NCBI GenBank assembly: GCA_910589275.1
Contig: CAJUTH010000030.1
Coordinates: 1 to 45,851, forward strand
Direction of reading: 5' to 3'
Length of the DNA: 45,851 nt
From: an uncultured Dorea sp.
GTDB lineage: Bacteria; Bacillota; Clostridia; Lachnospirales; Lachnospiraceae
Shown here: piece after piece, positions 31,198 to 39,728 of the stretch
Layout of the letters: each line of letters begins with the position of its first letter
Position numbering within the stretch: position 1 is the first letter of the stretch
The notes under the pieces: model-generated
Database searches by the model: none
What the model was told of the DNA's origin: nothing
The model's input: only the letters and a program-made list of their open reading frames with translations
Translations under genes and position numbers: made by a program

Positions 31198-33273
31198 CTA
31201 TTCTTCTGCCGCACGTTTTGCAATCTCTGCTTCCTGCACGTCGGATGGCGCCTGCTCGTAGCGGGCAAATTCATACTCGTAAGTACCTCTGCCTCCCGTC
31301 ATGGAACGAAGCACGGTACAGTATCCAAACATACCGGTCATCGGCACGTCTGCCTCGATTGCAGTACGGCCTCCGCCTACCGGATTCATGCCCAGCACAC
31401 GGCCGCGGCGCTTATTCAAATCGCCCATAACATCGCCGGTGTAATCGTCCGGAACCGTAACCTTCACGGATGCGATCGGCTCTAAGAGAACCGGACCCGC
31501 TTCCATGAAGCCCTTCTTAAACGCCTGAATCGTAGCTGTCTTAAACGCCATCTCTGATGAATCTACCGGATGGTAAGATCCATCATATAATATCGCCTTC
31601 ACGCCCACTACCGGATATCCGGCCAAAGGACCCTTAAGCACAGATTCCTGAAGCCCCTTCTCCACAGCCGGGAAGTAATTCTTCGGAACCGCTCCGCCTA
31701 CTACCACTTCTTCAAAGACGAAAGGCGTCTCCAAATCGCCTGACGGCTCAAACTTCATCTTAACATGGCCGTACTGTCCGTGTCCGCCGGACTGCTTCTT
31801 GTACTTGGTATCCACATCTGAGTTCTTCTTCAAAGTCTCGCGGAAGGCAACCTTCGGTGTCTCCAGTATAATCTCGCACTTATATCTTGCGGCCAGCTTG
31901 CTGGCGATAATCTCAAGGTGCTGGTCTCCCATACCGTAGAGCAGCGTCTGGCGGTTCTCGCTGTCATTGATTACCTTGATCGTAACGTCCTCCGCCATCA
32001 TCCTCTGCAGAGCCTGAGACACCTTGTCCTCATCCCCTTTATTCTTGCAGGAATACTTCATATATGTATATGGCTTGGAGTATTCTGTCTTTCCAAACAG
32101 AACCTGATTCGCTTTGGTAGAGAGGGTATCGCCGGTCTTTGTGCTGGACAGCTTCGCAATCGCGCCGATATCGCCGGCAAACATCTCGCTTACTTCCACC
32201 GGCTTATTGCCGCACATGGTATAGATCTTACCAAGCTTTTCCTCTGTCTCCGCGCCAGCGTTATATAAAACATCATCGCCCTTAAGTACGCCGGAACATA
32301 CCTTAACGAAAGAATATTTACCGATAAACGGATCAACCATAGTCTTAAATACATAGGCGCTCTTTGAAGCGGCAAAATTATAGTTCGCCTCAAACATCTC
32401 ATTGGTGGTACGGTTAATCCCAATGCATTCCCTGCAGTCCGGGCTTGGGAAGAAACGAACGATGTCGGATAACAGATTCGCTACGCCCTGTGCCTGAACA
32501 TTAGAACCCATAGCGACCGGAACGATGCTGCCGCTCATAACCTCCGTACGCATCGCCGCGCGGATCTCTTCCACGGAGAACTCATCTCCCTCAAAGTATC
32601 TGTCCATAAACTCATCGCTGGTCTCTGCAACAGACTCTAACAGCTTCTCCCTATAGTTCTCTACATATTCCATGCAGTAATCCGGAATCTCACACTCTTC
32701 CCTTGTACCGATGCCTGTGTACTTCCTTCCCGCATTCTTGATCAAATTCACATAACCCACAAGCTTTTCATTTTCACGGATTGGTGAAAAATGAGGCGCG
32801 ATCACCTTGCCGTATTTCTCGGTCAGATCCTCTACGATCTGACGGAAACTGGCGTCGTCCACATCCATCTCGGTCACATATACCATACGAGGCAGGTTGT
32901 ACTTATCGCACAGCTCCCACGCCTTTTCCGTCCCGACTTCCACACCCGCTTTTCCGGATACCACGATAATCGCCGCATCCGCCGCGCTGGCTGCTTCCTC
33001 CGCCTCGCCGACGAAATCAAAATAACCGGGAGTGTCTAACACGTTAATCTTCGCCTTCTCCCACTCAATTGGTATCAGGGTTGTACCAATTGAAAATCCG
33101 CGTTTCTGTTCCTCTTTATCAAAATCGCTGATCGTATTGCCGTCGGACACCTTGCCCATACGGTTTGATGCGCCTGATACATAAGCCATGGCCTCGACAA
33201 GACTTGTCTTCCCACATCCTCCATGTCCCAGCAGAACTACGTTTCTGATCTCGTCTGTTCTGTATACCTTCAT
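31198..33273 (-). CDS. Elongation factor G paralogue (EF-G-like GTPase)
   Basis: A 691-residue translational GTPase with all five EF-G domains, including a domain IV with SGGHGQYGHVKMKFEP. G1 is GHGGCGKTS (16-24) rather than AHIDAGKTT. Switch II is DTPGYFDF (80-87), with Tyr84 where EF-G has the catalytic His. G4 is TEMD (134-137) instead of NKMD. These changes mark the EF-G-2/EF-G-like subfamily, whose role is not settled. It is not a tetracycline-protection protein by its G motifs. It has its own promoter (33311-33339) and an AAGGAGG ribosome site. Confidence 0.92.
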   Translation of the reverse strand: MKVYRTDEIRNVVLLGHGGCGKTSLVEAMAYVSGASNRMGKVSDGNTISDFDKEEQKRGFSIGTTLIPIEWEKAKINVLDTPGYFDFVGEAEEAASAADAAIIVVSGKAGVEVGTEKAWELCDKYNLPRMVYVTEMDVDDASFRQIVEDLTEKYGKVIAPHFSPIRENEKLVGYVNLIKNAGRKYTGIGTREECEIPDYCMEYVENYREKLLESVAETSDEFMDRYFEGDEFSVEEIRAAMRTEVMSGSIVPVAMGSNVQAQGVANLLSDIVRFFPSPDCRECIGINRTTNEMFEANYNFAASKSAYVFKTMVDPFIGKYSFVKVCSGVLKGDDVLYNAGAETEEKLGKIYTMCGNKPVEVSEMFAGDIGAIAKLSSTKTGDTLSTKANQVLFGKTEYSKPYTYMKYSCKNKGDEDKVSQALQRMMAEDVTIKVINDSENRQTLLYGMGDQHLEIIASKLAARYKCEIILETPKVAFRETLKKNSDVDTKYKKQSGGHGQYGHVKMKFEPSGDLETPFVFEEVVVGGAVPKNYFPAVEKGLQESVLKGPLAGYPVVGVKAILYDGSYHPVDSSEMAFKTATIQAFKKGFMEAGPVLLEPIASVKVTVPDDYTGDVMGDLNKRRGRVLGMNPVGGGRTAIEADVPMTGMFGYCTVLRSMTGGRGTYEYEFARYEQAPSDVQEAEIAKRAAEE

Positions 33274-33310
33274 ATTTGCTGCCTCCTTAAAATTAAGTTC
33301 TCATGGATAT

Positions 33311-33339
33311 ATTGTACTAAATTTTCTCCCCCGTTACAA
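33311..33339 (-). promoter_or_regulatory. Promoter of the EF-G paralogue gene
   Basis: Minus strand: -35 TTGTAA (33334-33339), 17-base spacer, -10 TACAAT (33311-33316). Confidence 0.7.
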
Positions 33340-33382
33340 CTATTTTATCGGTTTTTAACAAAATAAAGCATCTGCCATAAAC

Positions 33383-34030
33383 TTATCCTAATTCCTCTAA
33401 CTTTTTTACCCATCCTGCAAAATGCGGACACTTTTCTATCATTGTTCTAATGCCAACAACTTCCGCTACAATTGTTCCATCTGAAACTTTTTGATAATCC
33501 TGATATAACTTCAGTATTCTTTTGGATGGCGCAGTCTGTTCACTGTTATTTACATGTTCAGGCGTAGGAAATTTCTTTACTTCTTTCTCTAGCTTATCTA
33601 TTACAGGAGGACTCATTCCTATCTGCCGAAAACCATTTATATCTGAAAAAAGCAGCGCCTCAAACTCATGCATTTGAATATATGGTAAAAAATCTTTACA
33701 TGCTAGATGATCTTTTAAATTCTCCCGTATTCGTTTTTCTATATCAGATGCTATCATTTCCGGTTCTGCCTTTTTCTCATGCTTATACTGTCTGACTCCC
33801 GGCACATCCTGCGGAAGCTTATAAAAATCAAGCATTGTTGTGAGGAATGCAGAAGAGTCTCTCCCCAAACGTTTAAGTTCTTTGCGAATGCCTGAATAAC
33901 GCGAAACCCCTCCTAACACTATCGGTTTCATATAGATCCCTTTCATCTCTAAATATGGTGCTAATATTTTCTTAATAAAGCTTTCTTCTGACTGGCCTTC
34001 ACACAATATATTAATATATCGATACTCCAT
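33383..34030 (-). CDS. DUF4276 family protein (TOPRIM-like), partner of the ATPase
   Basis: A 215-residue protein of the DUF4276 type, usually encoded beside an AAA ATPase. The N-terminal strand and acidic motif ILCEGQSEESFI (Glu11, Glu15, Glu16) and the later MLDFYKLP (Asp68) resemble the Glu and Asp motifs of TOPRIM nucleases such as OLD. HEFEALLFSD is another family word. The start is ATG 34030, overlapping the ATPase stop codon as TAATG, with GGAGGG about seven bases upstream; the open frame upstream of it lies inside the ATPase gene. The overlap implies coupled translation. A nuclease role is inference. Confidence 0.85.
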   Translation of the reverse strand: MEYRYINILCEGQSEESFIKKILAPYLEMKGIYMKPIVLGGVSRYSGIRKELKRLGRDSSAFLTTMLDFYKLPQDVPGVRQYKHEKKAEPEMIASDIEKRIRENLKDHLACKDFLPYIQMHEFEALLFSDINGFRQIGMSPPVIDKLEKEVKKFPTPEHVNNSEQTAPSKRILKLYQDYQKVSDGTIVAEVVGIRTMIEKCPHFAGWVKKLEELG

Positions 34031-35085
34031 TATGGACGCCCTCCGATAATATTTTTTTTCCATATTTCTCCCATTTTGTAATCTTCCAGCCAAATCTGCA
34101 ATTCTTTTGTATCCAATCTTTTAAAACTAGACCGTCCTTTTTTATTTTCTACAACGATAATGTTCTCCGGTTCGAACTCATTAAGAAACTCAACCGACTG
34201 TGTCGCGGCTATCACCTGCCGTTTACCCGCATATTTTTTCATAAGTTCAGTAATAACTGTGATTGCATATGGATGAAGTCCTAATTCAGGCTCGTCAATA
34301 CATATGATATCACTCTTCATCTCATCCGGCTGGCATAATAATGCCGCTATGCAAATAAAGCGTAATGTTCCATCTGATAACTGGTCAGCGCTAAATGGAA
34401 TCTCGCATCCCTCTTTTTTCCATTCCAAGCGGATAGTCTGTGAGTTCAACGGATTCACACGCAATATGAAATCTTTAAAACAAGGAGAAACTAAACGTAT
34501 AAGGCGAACAATATAGTTGTACGAAATACTATCTGTATTTTTAATACGATAAAGAATTGACGCAATATTCCGACCGTCTTTCGCCAGCTCAATATTATCA
34601 TGTATACTACAAAACGCTTTCATTGGAGATGAAATACTTGTATCGTGAAAATGATATGTTTTTATGTCGTCCAGCACTCTGGTATCTCCAACTATGCCGG
34701 AATCTTTTAATTCCGGAAATCCATCTGCCGCGTAAAGATTCGTTTTTGCAATATAATCATATACGCCCTGTTGCGCAAAGTAGCATTCATCAGCGCTTCT
34801 CGCCTTAATCCGTCCAAAAAATTGATATTTATCCCGCCTAATACAAAAATGACAATCGTTTGTCTGCTTCCTGCCATTATATAGAAGTGCATTAATTCCG
34901 CCTTGTTCTATAACATAGCTTTGAAGTTCAGATTCCCTGATACGCTGTATCATATTAAAAAAAGAGAGCAAGTTAGATTTCCCCGCCCCATTCTCTCCAA
35001 TCAGGATATTCATATTCGAAAAATTGATAGACGCATGTTCTATTGATTTATATCCTTCTATTAACAGCTCAGATAACCTATTCAT
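34030..35085 (-). CDS. AAA family ATPase (RecF/OLD/ABC-type)
   Basis: A 351-residue ABC-like ATPase of the AAA_15/AAA_21 group. Walker A is GENGAGKSN (30-38) after LLIEGYKSIEHASINFSN; the ABC signature-like word is QLSDGTLRF; Walker B is DIICIDEPELGLHP; the switch is AATQSVEF. No transmembrane part and no coiled coil of SMC length is seen. It is first in a two-gene unit with the DUF4276 protein, by a one-base overlap. The pair is built like the two-component ATPase + TOPRIM defence modules (PARIS, split OLD), with a different partner family. It looks more AT-rich than its neighbours, fitting horizontal arrival. Confidence 0.9.
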   Translation of the reverse strand: MNRLSELLIEGYKSIEHASINFSNMNILIGENGAGKSNLLSFFNMIQRIRESELQSYVIEQGGINALLYNGRKQTNDCHFCIRRDKYQFFGRIKARSADECYFAQQGVYDYIAKTNLYAADGFPELKDSGIVGDTRVLDDIKTYHFHDTSISSPMKAFCSIHDNIELAKDGRNIASILYRIKNTDSISYNYIVRLIRLVSPCFKDFILRVNPLNSQTIRLEWKKEGCEIPFSADQLSDGTLRFICIAALLCQPDEMKSDIICIDEPELGLHPYAITVITELMKKYAGKRQVIAATQSVEFLNEFEPENIIVVENKKGRSSFKRLDTKELQIWLEDYKMGEIWKKNIIGGRP

Positions 35086-35239
35086 TCTCTCTCCTGCCCT
35101 TCCGTAAACGCATATTATATCGAAGTTCGCCTTCTCAATCTATTACTTGTTCTACATCAATCATTCTCTATCCAAAACTACACAAACATACTATCACAAA
35201 CGTCTTTCCCTTTCAAGAGATAGGTTCGGAAGTTAGCAG

Positions 35240-35425
35240 GTTACTATTCACGGCCCGGGAGTCCGCTCATAACACCGATGTTACTATTCACGGCCTGAGA
35301 GGCCGCTCATAGTAACGATTCGGGGCGATATTCAAAATTTTGCTGCGCAAAAATCGCCCCTCACTCCTGAATCATGTTCTCACGGAATGCGCAGTTCAGC
35401 GCATTCCTGACCCATGAACAGTAAC
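35240..35425. repeat. Cluster of palindromic elements upstream of the ATPase/DUF4276 pair
   Basis: Two 40-bp tandem units begin TTACTATTCA at 35241 and 35281. Unit 2 folds as GTTACTAT/ATAGTAAC (35280-35287, 35309-35316) around CGGCC/GGCCG. Then come GGGGCGAT/ATCGCCCC (35322-35329, 35353-35360) with inner TTTTGC/GCAAAA, and GGAATGCGC/GCGCATTCC (35384-35392, 35399-35407). GAACAGTAAC (35416-35425) can pair with GTTACTATTC at either unit, enclosing the cluster. This fills most of the 455-base spacer before tyrA. Confidence 0.88.
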
Positions 35426-35484
35426 ACACCGATCCTTCCAGCAGGCATCAAAGTTTAAATATAGTGGTACAAATAAAAAAGTTC

Positions 35485-35493
35485 TGTTATAAT
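35485..35493 (+). promoter_or_regulatory. Extended -10 promoter of tyrA
   Basis: TGTTATAAT (TATAAT at 35488-35493) lies about 45 bases before the tyrA start. No good -35 is seen at 17 bases; the TG extension may compensate. Confidence 0.5.
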
Positions 35494-35540
35494 TAAGCAC
35501 GACAAATCAACAGAATTACTGCACGAAAGGAATGATTACT

Positions 35541-36638
35541 ATGAACTCTAAGAAAATCGGCTTTATCGGACTCGGACTCATCGGCGGCTCTATCGCAAAG
35601 GCTATCCGCCGGTATTATCCCGATTATGAAATTATTGCTTTCGATCAAAATAAAGAAACGCTTGCTCTGGCAACCAGAGAATCTGTGATTCACGTCGCCT
35701 GTACCTCCATCGACGACAATTTCAAGCGCTGCAGCTACATCTTCCTCTGCGCGCCCACAGGATTTAACACCACATATTTAAGGAAACTCGTTCCATATCT
35801 CCACCGTGAGCTGATCATAACGGATGTGGGAAGCGTCAAAACACCCATTCATGAGGAGGCCGTACGGCTGGGGCTGGAGGAATACTTCATCGGAGGGCAT
35901 CCCATGGCCGGCTCTGAAAAGAGCGGGTTATCCAATTCCAGACCGCTGCTGATTGAAAATGCATATTTCATCCTGACGCCGTCTCCGGGCATTCCAAAAG
36001 AAAAGGTCGATGCATATACCGTATTTACAGAATCCCTGCACGCAATCCCATTGGTTCTGGATTACCAGACGCACGATCAGGTAACCGGTACCATCAGCCA
36101 TCTGCCCCATATCATCGCCGCCTCTCTGGTAAATTTTGTGAGAGATACCGATACCGCGGATGAACTGATGAAGCATTTAGCCGCGGGCGGCTTCAAGGAT
36201 ATCACACGGATCGCCTCTTCCTCCCCTGCTATGTGGCAGCACATCTGCGCGCAGAATAAAAGCAATATTTCCCGGATCCTTGGAGACTACATCCGGGCGC
36301 TGTCACATGCAAAGGAACTGATTGATCAGGGACAGGAGCGCAAGATCTACGACATGTTCGACCATGCCGGCAACTACCGCGATTCCATGCCCGACAGTTC
36401 CGCGGGACTGATCAAAAAATCTTTCTGCATCTACTGCGATATTATGGACGAGTCCGGCGCGATTGCCACCATCGCCACAATTCTGGCATCCAATGCAATC
36501 AATATGAAAAACGTAGGCATCGTCCACAACCGGGAATTTGAGGAAGGCGTCTTAAGGATCGAATTTTACGACGAAGCCTCCTGCAGCAAGGCTGTGTCTC
36601 TTCTGAAGAAACACCGCTATATCATTTACGAACGCTAA
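35541..36638 (+). CDS. tyrA: Prephenate dehydrogenase with ACT domain
   Basis: Oxidises prephenate to 4-hydroxyphenylpyruvate for tyrosine synthesis. It is 365 residues from ATG 35541, chosen over ATG 35532 because the latter touches the AAAGGA site while 35541 is spaced normally. The N-terminal NAD-binding motif is GLGLIGGS (10-17). The catalytic region has DVGSVK and GGHPMAGSEKSG; the helical dimerisation part contains THDQVTGTISHLPH. A C-terminal ACT domain (from YCDIMDESGAIATIATILA) suggests feedback by tyrosine. It is followed by aroA, so aromatic synthesis genes are clustered. Confidence 0.96.
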   Translation: MNSKKIGFIGLGLIGGSIAKAIRRYYPDYEIIAFDQNKETLALATRESVIHVACTSIDDNFKRCSYIFLCAPTGFNTTYLRKLVPYLHRELIITDVGSVKTPIHEEAVRLGLEEYFIGGHPMAGSEKSGLSNSRPLLIENAYFILTPSPGIPKEKVDAYTVFTESLHAIPLVLDYQTHDQVTGTISHLPHIIAASLVNFVRDTDTADELMKHLAAGGFKDITRIASSSPAMWQHICAQNKSNISRILGDYIRALSHAKELIDQGQERKIYDMFDHAGNYRDSMPDSSAGLIKKSFCIYCDIMDESGAIATIATILASNAINMKNVGIVHNREFEEGVLRIEFYDEASCSKAVSLLKKHRYIIYER

Positions 36639-36748
36639 CGCTAATACAGCAAATATGAAGAAAGTTCCGCTTGTGCGGCTCCGGTCCGCCTCCCAGAAAT
36701 CACTTCATCTTCGCAATACTAATATAAAATGAAACGAGGAATCTATTT

Positions 36749-38038
36749 ATGGAAATCACCCCAGCAAAAAGACTTCGCGGAGAAATAACAGTCCCCGGCG
36801 ATAAATCCATCTCCCACCGCTCTGTGATGTTCGGCTCCATTGCCAAAGGAACCACGGAAATCACGAATTTCCTTCAGGGGGCGGACTGCCTTGCAACCAT
36901 AGACTGTTTTCAAAACATGGGAATCGGCATTGAACATACATCAGATAAAATCGTAGTACACGGCAGGGGCCTTCACGGGTTATCCAAGCCCTCGAATACC
37001 TTAAACACCGGAAACAGCGGTACCACCACGCGCCTGATTTCGGGCATTCTCGCCGGACAGTCCTTCCCCGCCATGCTCTCCGGAGACGAATCCTTAAATT
37101 CCAGACCGATGGCGCGCATCATAGAACCTTTAAATTCCATGGGCGCGCGCATTACCAGCGTCCGCGGAAATAACTGCGCTCCCCTTCTAATTGAGCCCGG
37201 CGCTCTCCACGGATGCCGTTTGGAATCTAAGGTAGCGTCCGCACAGGTCAAGTCCGCCATTCTTCTCGCCGGACTATATGCGGATGGCGAGACTTCTGTC
37301 ACGGAGCCGGTACTGTCCCGCAACCACACGGAGCTGATGTTACACGGCTTTGGCGCTAAAGTTACCTCTAAAATAGAAGCAGACGGACGCGCCGCGGCCG
37401 CTATTCTCCCATGCGAAGAATTGTACGGGCAGAAAATCCAGATTCCCGGCGACATTTCCTCCGCCGCATATTTTATTGCGGCGGGACTTCTCATCCCCGG
37501 TTCGGAAATTCTAATCAAAAATGTCGGAATCAACCCTACCCGGGCAGGACTTCTGACTGTCTGTGAAAACATGGGCGCGGATATCACATACCTGAACAAA
37601 ACCTCCTCAGGAGGCGAGCCCGCCGCCGATATCCTAGTAAAGCATTCCCCATTAAAGTCCGCCGCCATAGAGGGAAGCATCATTCCCACACTGATCGATG
37701 AAATTCCCATCATCGCCGTCATGGCGGCATTTGCAGAGGGAACCACCGTTATCAAGGACGCCGCCGAGCTGAAAGTAAAAGAAACCAACCGCATCGATAC
37801 GGTAACAGAAAACCTAAAGGCTATGGGCGCGGATGTTATCCCGACGGAAGACGGTATGATCATCCATGGCGGCGGTATGCTCAAAGGCGCGCATATTTAC
37901 AGCTATTTGGACCACCGCATCGCTATGGCATTTGCGATAGCCGGACTTGCGGCAGAGGGGATTACTGTTATTGAGGGGATCCAGTGCGTGGATGTCTCTT
38001 ATCCGGCATTCTTTGAAACGCTGGATTCCCTGAAATAA
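36749..38038 (+). CDS. aroA: 3-phosphoshikimate 1-carboxyvinyltransferase (EPSP synthase)
   Basis: Joins shikimate 3-phosphate and phosphoenolpyruvate, the sixth shikimate-pathway step. Its 429 residues are normal for the family. Seen: VPGDKSISHRSVMFG (Lys19), NTGNSGTTTRL, the central GDISSAAYFIAAG, and ELKVKETNRIDTV with DHRIAMAFAIAGLAAEG at the C-terminal active-site region. The ATG at 36749 follows GAGGAA. The 110-base gap from tyrA contains a small hairpin CCGC/GCGG; co-transcription is possible. Confidence 0.97.
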   Translation: MEITPAKRLRGEITVPGDKSISHRSVMFGSIAKGTTEITNFLQGADCLATIDCFQNMGIGIEHTSDKIVVHGRGLHGLSKPSNTLNTGNSGTTTRLISGILAGQSFPAMLSGDESLNSRPMARIIEPLNSMGARITSVRGNNCAPLLIEPGALHGCRLESKVASAQVKSAILLAGLYADGETSVTEPVLSRNHTELMLHGFGAKVTSKIEADGRAAAAILPCEELYGQKIQIPGDISSAAYFIAAGLLIPGSEILIKNVGINPTRAGLLTVCENMGADITYLNKTSSGGEPAADILVKHSPLKSAAIEGSIIPTLIDEIPIIAVMAAFAEGTTVIKDAAELKVKETNRIDTVTENLKAMGADVIPTEDGMIIHGGGMLKGAHIYSYLDHRIAMAFAIAGLAAEGITVIEGIQCVDVSYPAFFETLDSLK

Positions 38039-38046
38039 CTGACCGG

Positions 38047-38655
38047 TTAAAATTCAGCTACTGCCGCTTTGGCCAGCCGGTCTGCTTCTTCATTATATTG
38101 ATCGCCCGTATGGGCCTTTACCTTGCAAAATGTGACATCTACACATTTTGCAATTTTTTCATAAAATTCAACATACGCTTTCGTATAGTCTAAATTGGCT
38201 TTCCAGTTCTTCTTCGCCCACATCTCAATTCCTATATAGTCATAATATATCTTAATCTGCTTAATCCCCTGATCAAAAGCATACTGCATTACGTATTTCG
38301 CCGCTTCAATTTCCCCCGCAACGTTCCTTAAATCCGCTAGTTCCGCCTTATTTCCGGAAGACTTGTGGGTGATCTTTTTCCCATTTATAAAAATCAAAGC
38401 AGCAGAGCCATAAACCTTTTTACTGTTATCATAGCTGCCGTCTATATAAGCATAAACTCCGCGTTCATCCTCTGCTGCTTTTGGCCGGGCCGCTTTTTGC
38501 CCCTCGTCTCCCTTCATAAACTGACACGCCGCACCATAATCTTTAAACGACTTATAGATGGCGCCGGAAAAGCCGTCCACCTGTTCTTTACATTCCGTCC
38601 ATGATGTGTATATTCCTGTTTTTCTCCCTTTTTTAACTGCATAATATTTTTTCAT
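38047..38655 (-). CDS. rnhA: Ribonuclease H with N-terminal hybrid-binding domain
   Basis: Cuts RNA in RNA-DNA hybrids. Of 202 residues, the N-terminal 45 (YYAVKKGRKTGIYTSWTECKEQVDGFSGAIYKSF) form the hybrid-binding/caulimovirus viroplasmin-like domain. The RNase HI domain (about 66-202) has the catalytic set Asp72 (YIDGS), Glu115 (GEIEAAK), Asp139 (IYYDY) and Asp192 (EEADRLAK). The stop faces aroA convergently with only eight bases between. The start has no very strong ribosome site but the opening MKKYYAV is standard. It is a complete enzyme by motifs. Confidence 0.95.
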   Translation of the reverse strand: MKKYYAVKKGRKTGIYTSWTECKEQVDGFSGAIYKSFKDYGAACQFMKGDEGQKAARPKAAEDERGVYAYIDGSYDNSKKVYGSAALIFINGKKITHKSSGNKAELADLRNVAGEIEAAKYVMQYAFDQGIKQIKIYYDYIGIEMWAKKNWKANLDYTKAYVEFYEKIAKCVDVTFCKVKAHTGDQYNEEADRLAKAAVAEF

Positions 38656-38682
38656 CTGCCAATACCTTCCTTAATCTCAACT

Positions 38683-38725
38683 CTGCATTCGTTACGTTTC
38701 ACTCCGTTCACAGCAGCCTGCATTC
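38683..38725. repeat. Short element flanked by 8-bp direct repeats (second copy)
   Basis: CTGCATTC at 38683-38690 and at 38718-38725 flank the 27-base core GTTACGTTTC ACTCCGTTCACAGCAGC. The core shares GTTAC, TCACTCCGTTC and AGC with the core at 23580-23603, while the flanking repeats differ. It lies three bases beyond the recombinase stop codon. Confidence 0.7.
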
Positions 38726-38728
38726 TTT

Positions 38729-39616
38729 CTATATTGATGTCAAAATCGTCATCTGATTGCGGGGATGTCTGGTTCTTAAAATTTCCGCCTGCTTTTTGGC
38801 GGCTATGTGGATATAAACTTGAGTTGTCCGGATAGAGCTATGCCCCAATATCTCCTGCACATAACTGATGTCCACGCCCTCCTCGATCAAAAAGGTAGCG
38901 AAAGAATGCCGGAACATATGGGGCGTAATATTCCTCTCAATACCTGCAAGCCCCGTGTATTTTTTCAGCATCATCCGCATCGACTGTTCGGAATAGCGGC
39001 TTCCTCTATTGTTTACGAAAAAATATCCGCTCTTCTTTATCGCCTCTTGATTCTCTGCATAATACTTGTTCATCACAGTTAGAACCGTCTCATCGCCAAT
39101 CTGTATGTACCGTTCCTTCCCACCCTTTCCCATAATCCTTACCAGCCCTGAATGCAGATTGATGCTCTCTGCACGTATATTCGATATCTCATATACCCTT
39201 GCTCCTATTGCAAAAAATAATTCTACCACAGCCAAATCTCTCAGCCAATACTTATTTTCTTCCTCCCCGGCCCCCGCATACCGGGCATGCATATAATTCA
39301 ATAGCTGCTCTATCTCCTCCCGCGGTATAATCCTTGGTAAAATGATATCTTCTTTAAACTTCACCTTAATCCGCCCAAATGCCGCCCCGTCAACCAGTTC
39401 CTCCTCTTCCAGGTAATTATAAAAAGCCCGGATGCTTGCAAGCTTACGCTTCACTGTTTTTTGTTTATATTTCCTGTGCAGTTCCGTGATATATGCCTCA
39501 ATCTCATTTTTCTTCGGATTATCACTATCAATATACTCAAAATACTGCCTCAAATCAATACGGTATGCTTTTAATGACTTTTGATCCAATGCTTTTCTGA
39601 ACTCGCAATACTCCAA
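38729..39616 (-). CDS. Tyrosine recombinase (XerC/D-like)
   Basis: A 295-residue site-specific recombinase. The N-terminal SAM-like core-binding domain covers about 1-85 (SLKAYRIDLRQYFEYI, KRKLASIRAFYNYLEEE). The catalytic domain has Arg140 (GARVYEIS), Lys164/Lys167 in GKGGKER, His233 and Arg236 in HMFRHSFAT, His259 (ILGHSS) and nucleophile Tyr268 (TTQVYIH). The start is uncertain: TTG 39616 is the best in-frame codon. A strong GGAGGT (39652-39657) lies upstream, but its ATG (39640-39642) is out of frame and followed at once by TAA. No attachment site was identified. It may be a chromosomal or a small element recombinase. Confidence 0.9.
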   Translation of the reverse strand: MEYCEFRKALDQKSLKAYRIDLRQYFEYIDSDNPKKNEIEAYITELHRKYKQKTVKRKLASIRAFYNYLEEEELVDGAAFGRIKVKFKEDIILPRIIPREEIEQLLNYMHARYAGAGEEENKYWLRDLAVVELFFAIGARVYEISNIRAESINLHSGLVRIMGKGGKERYIQIGDETVLTVMNKYYAENQEAIKKSGYFFVNNRGSRYSEQSMRMMLKKYTGLAGIERNITPHMFRHSFATFLIEEGVDISYVQEILGHSSIRTTQVYIHIAAKKQAEILRTRHPRNQMTILTSI

Positions 39617-39728
39617 ATACCTGTTTACTTCGTCTCTTACATATATGCCTTACCTCCATCTAGCTTTTTATGCCAGTGTAGCACAACTGCCCTGTCAGGA
39701 ACACTTCTATCAACTATAAGTATCTCTT

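Noticed and set aside
31198..33273. Ribosomal-protection tetracycline resistance gene
   Set aside because: The G motifs and overall opening fit the EF-G-like paralogue group; no TetM-type signature was seen.
34030..35085. SMC or RecF replication protein
   Set aside because: No coiled coil, no recF context (dnaN, gyrB), and it is coupled to a DUF4276 gene.
36973..37884. Long minus-strand open frame opposite aroA
   Set aside because: Low-information composition and no motif; it mirrors aroA codons.
38729..39616. Integrase of a prophage or integrative element covering the right part
   Set aside because: No phage or conjugation genes, no tRNA and no attachment repeats were seen; neighbours are metabolic genes.
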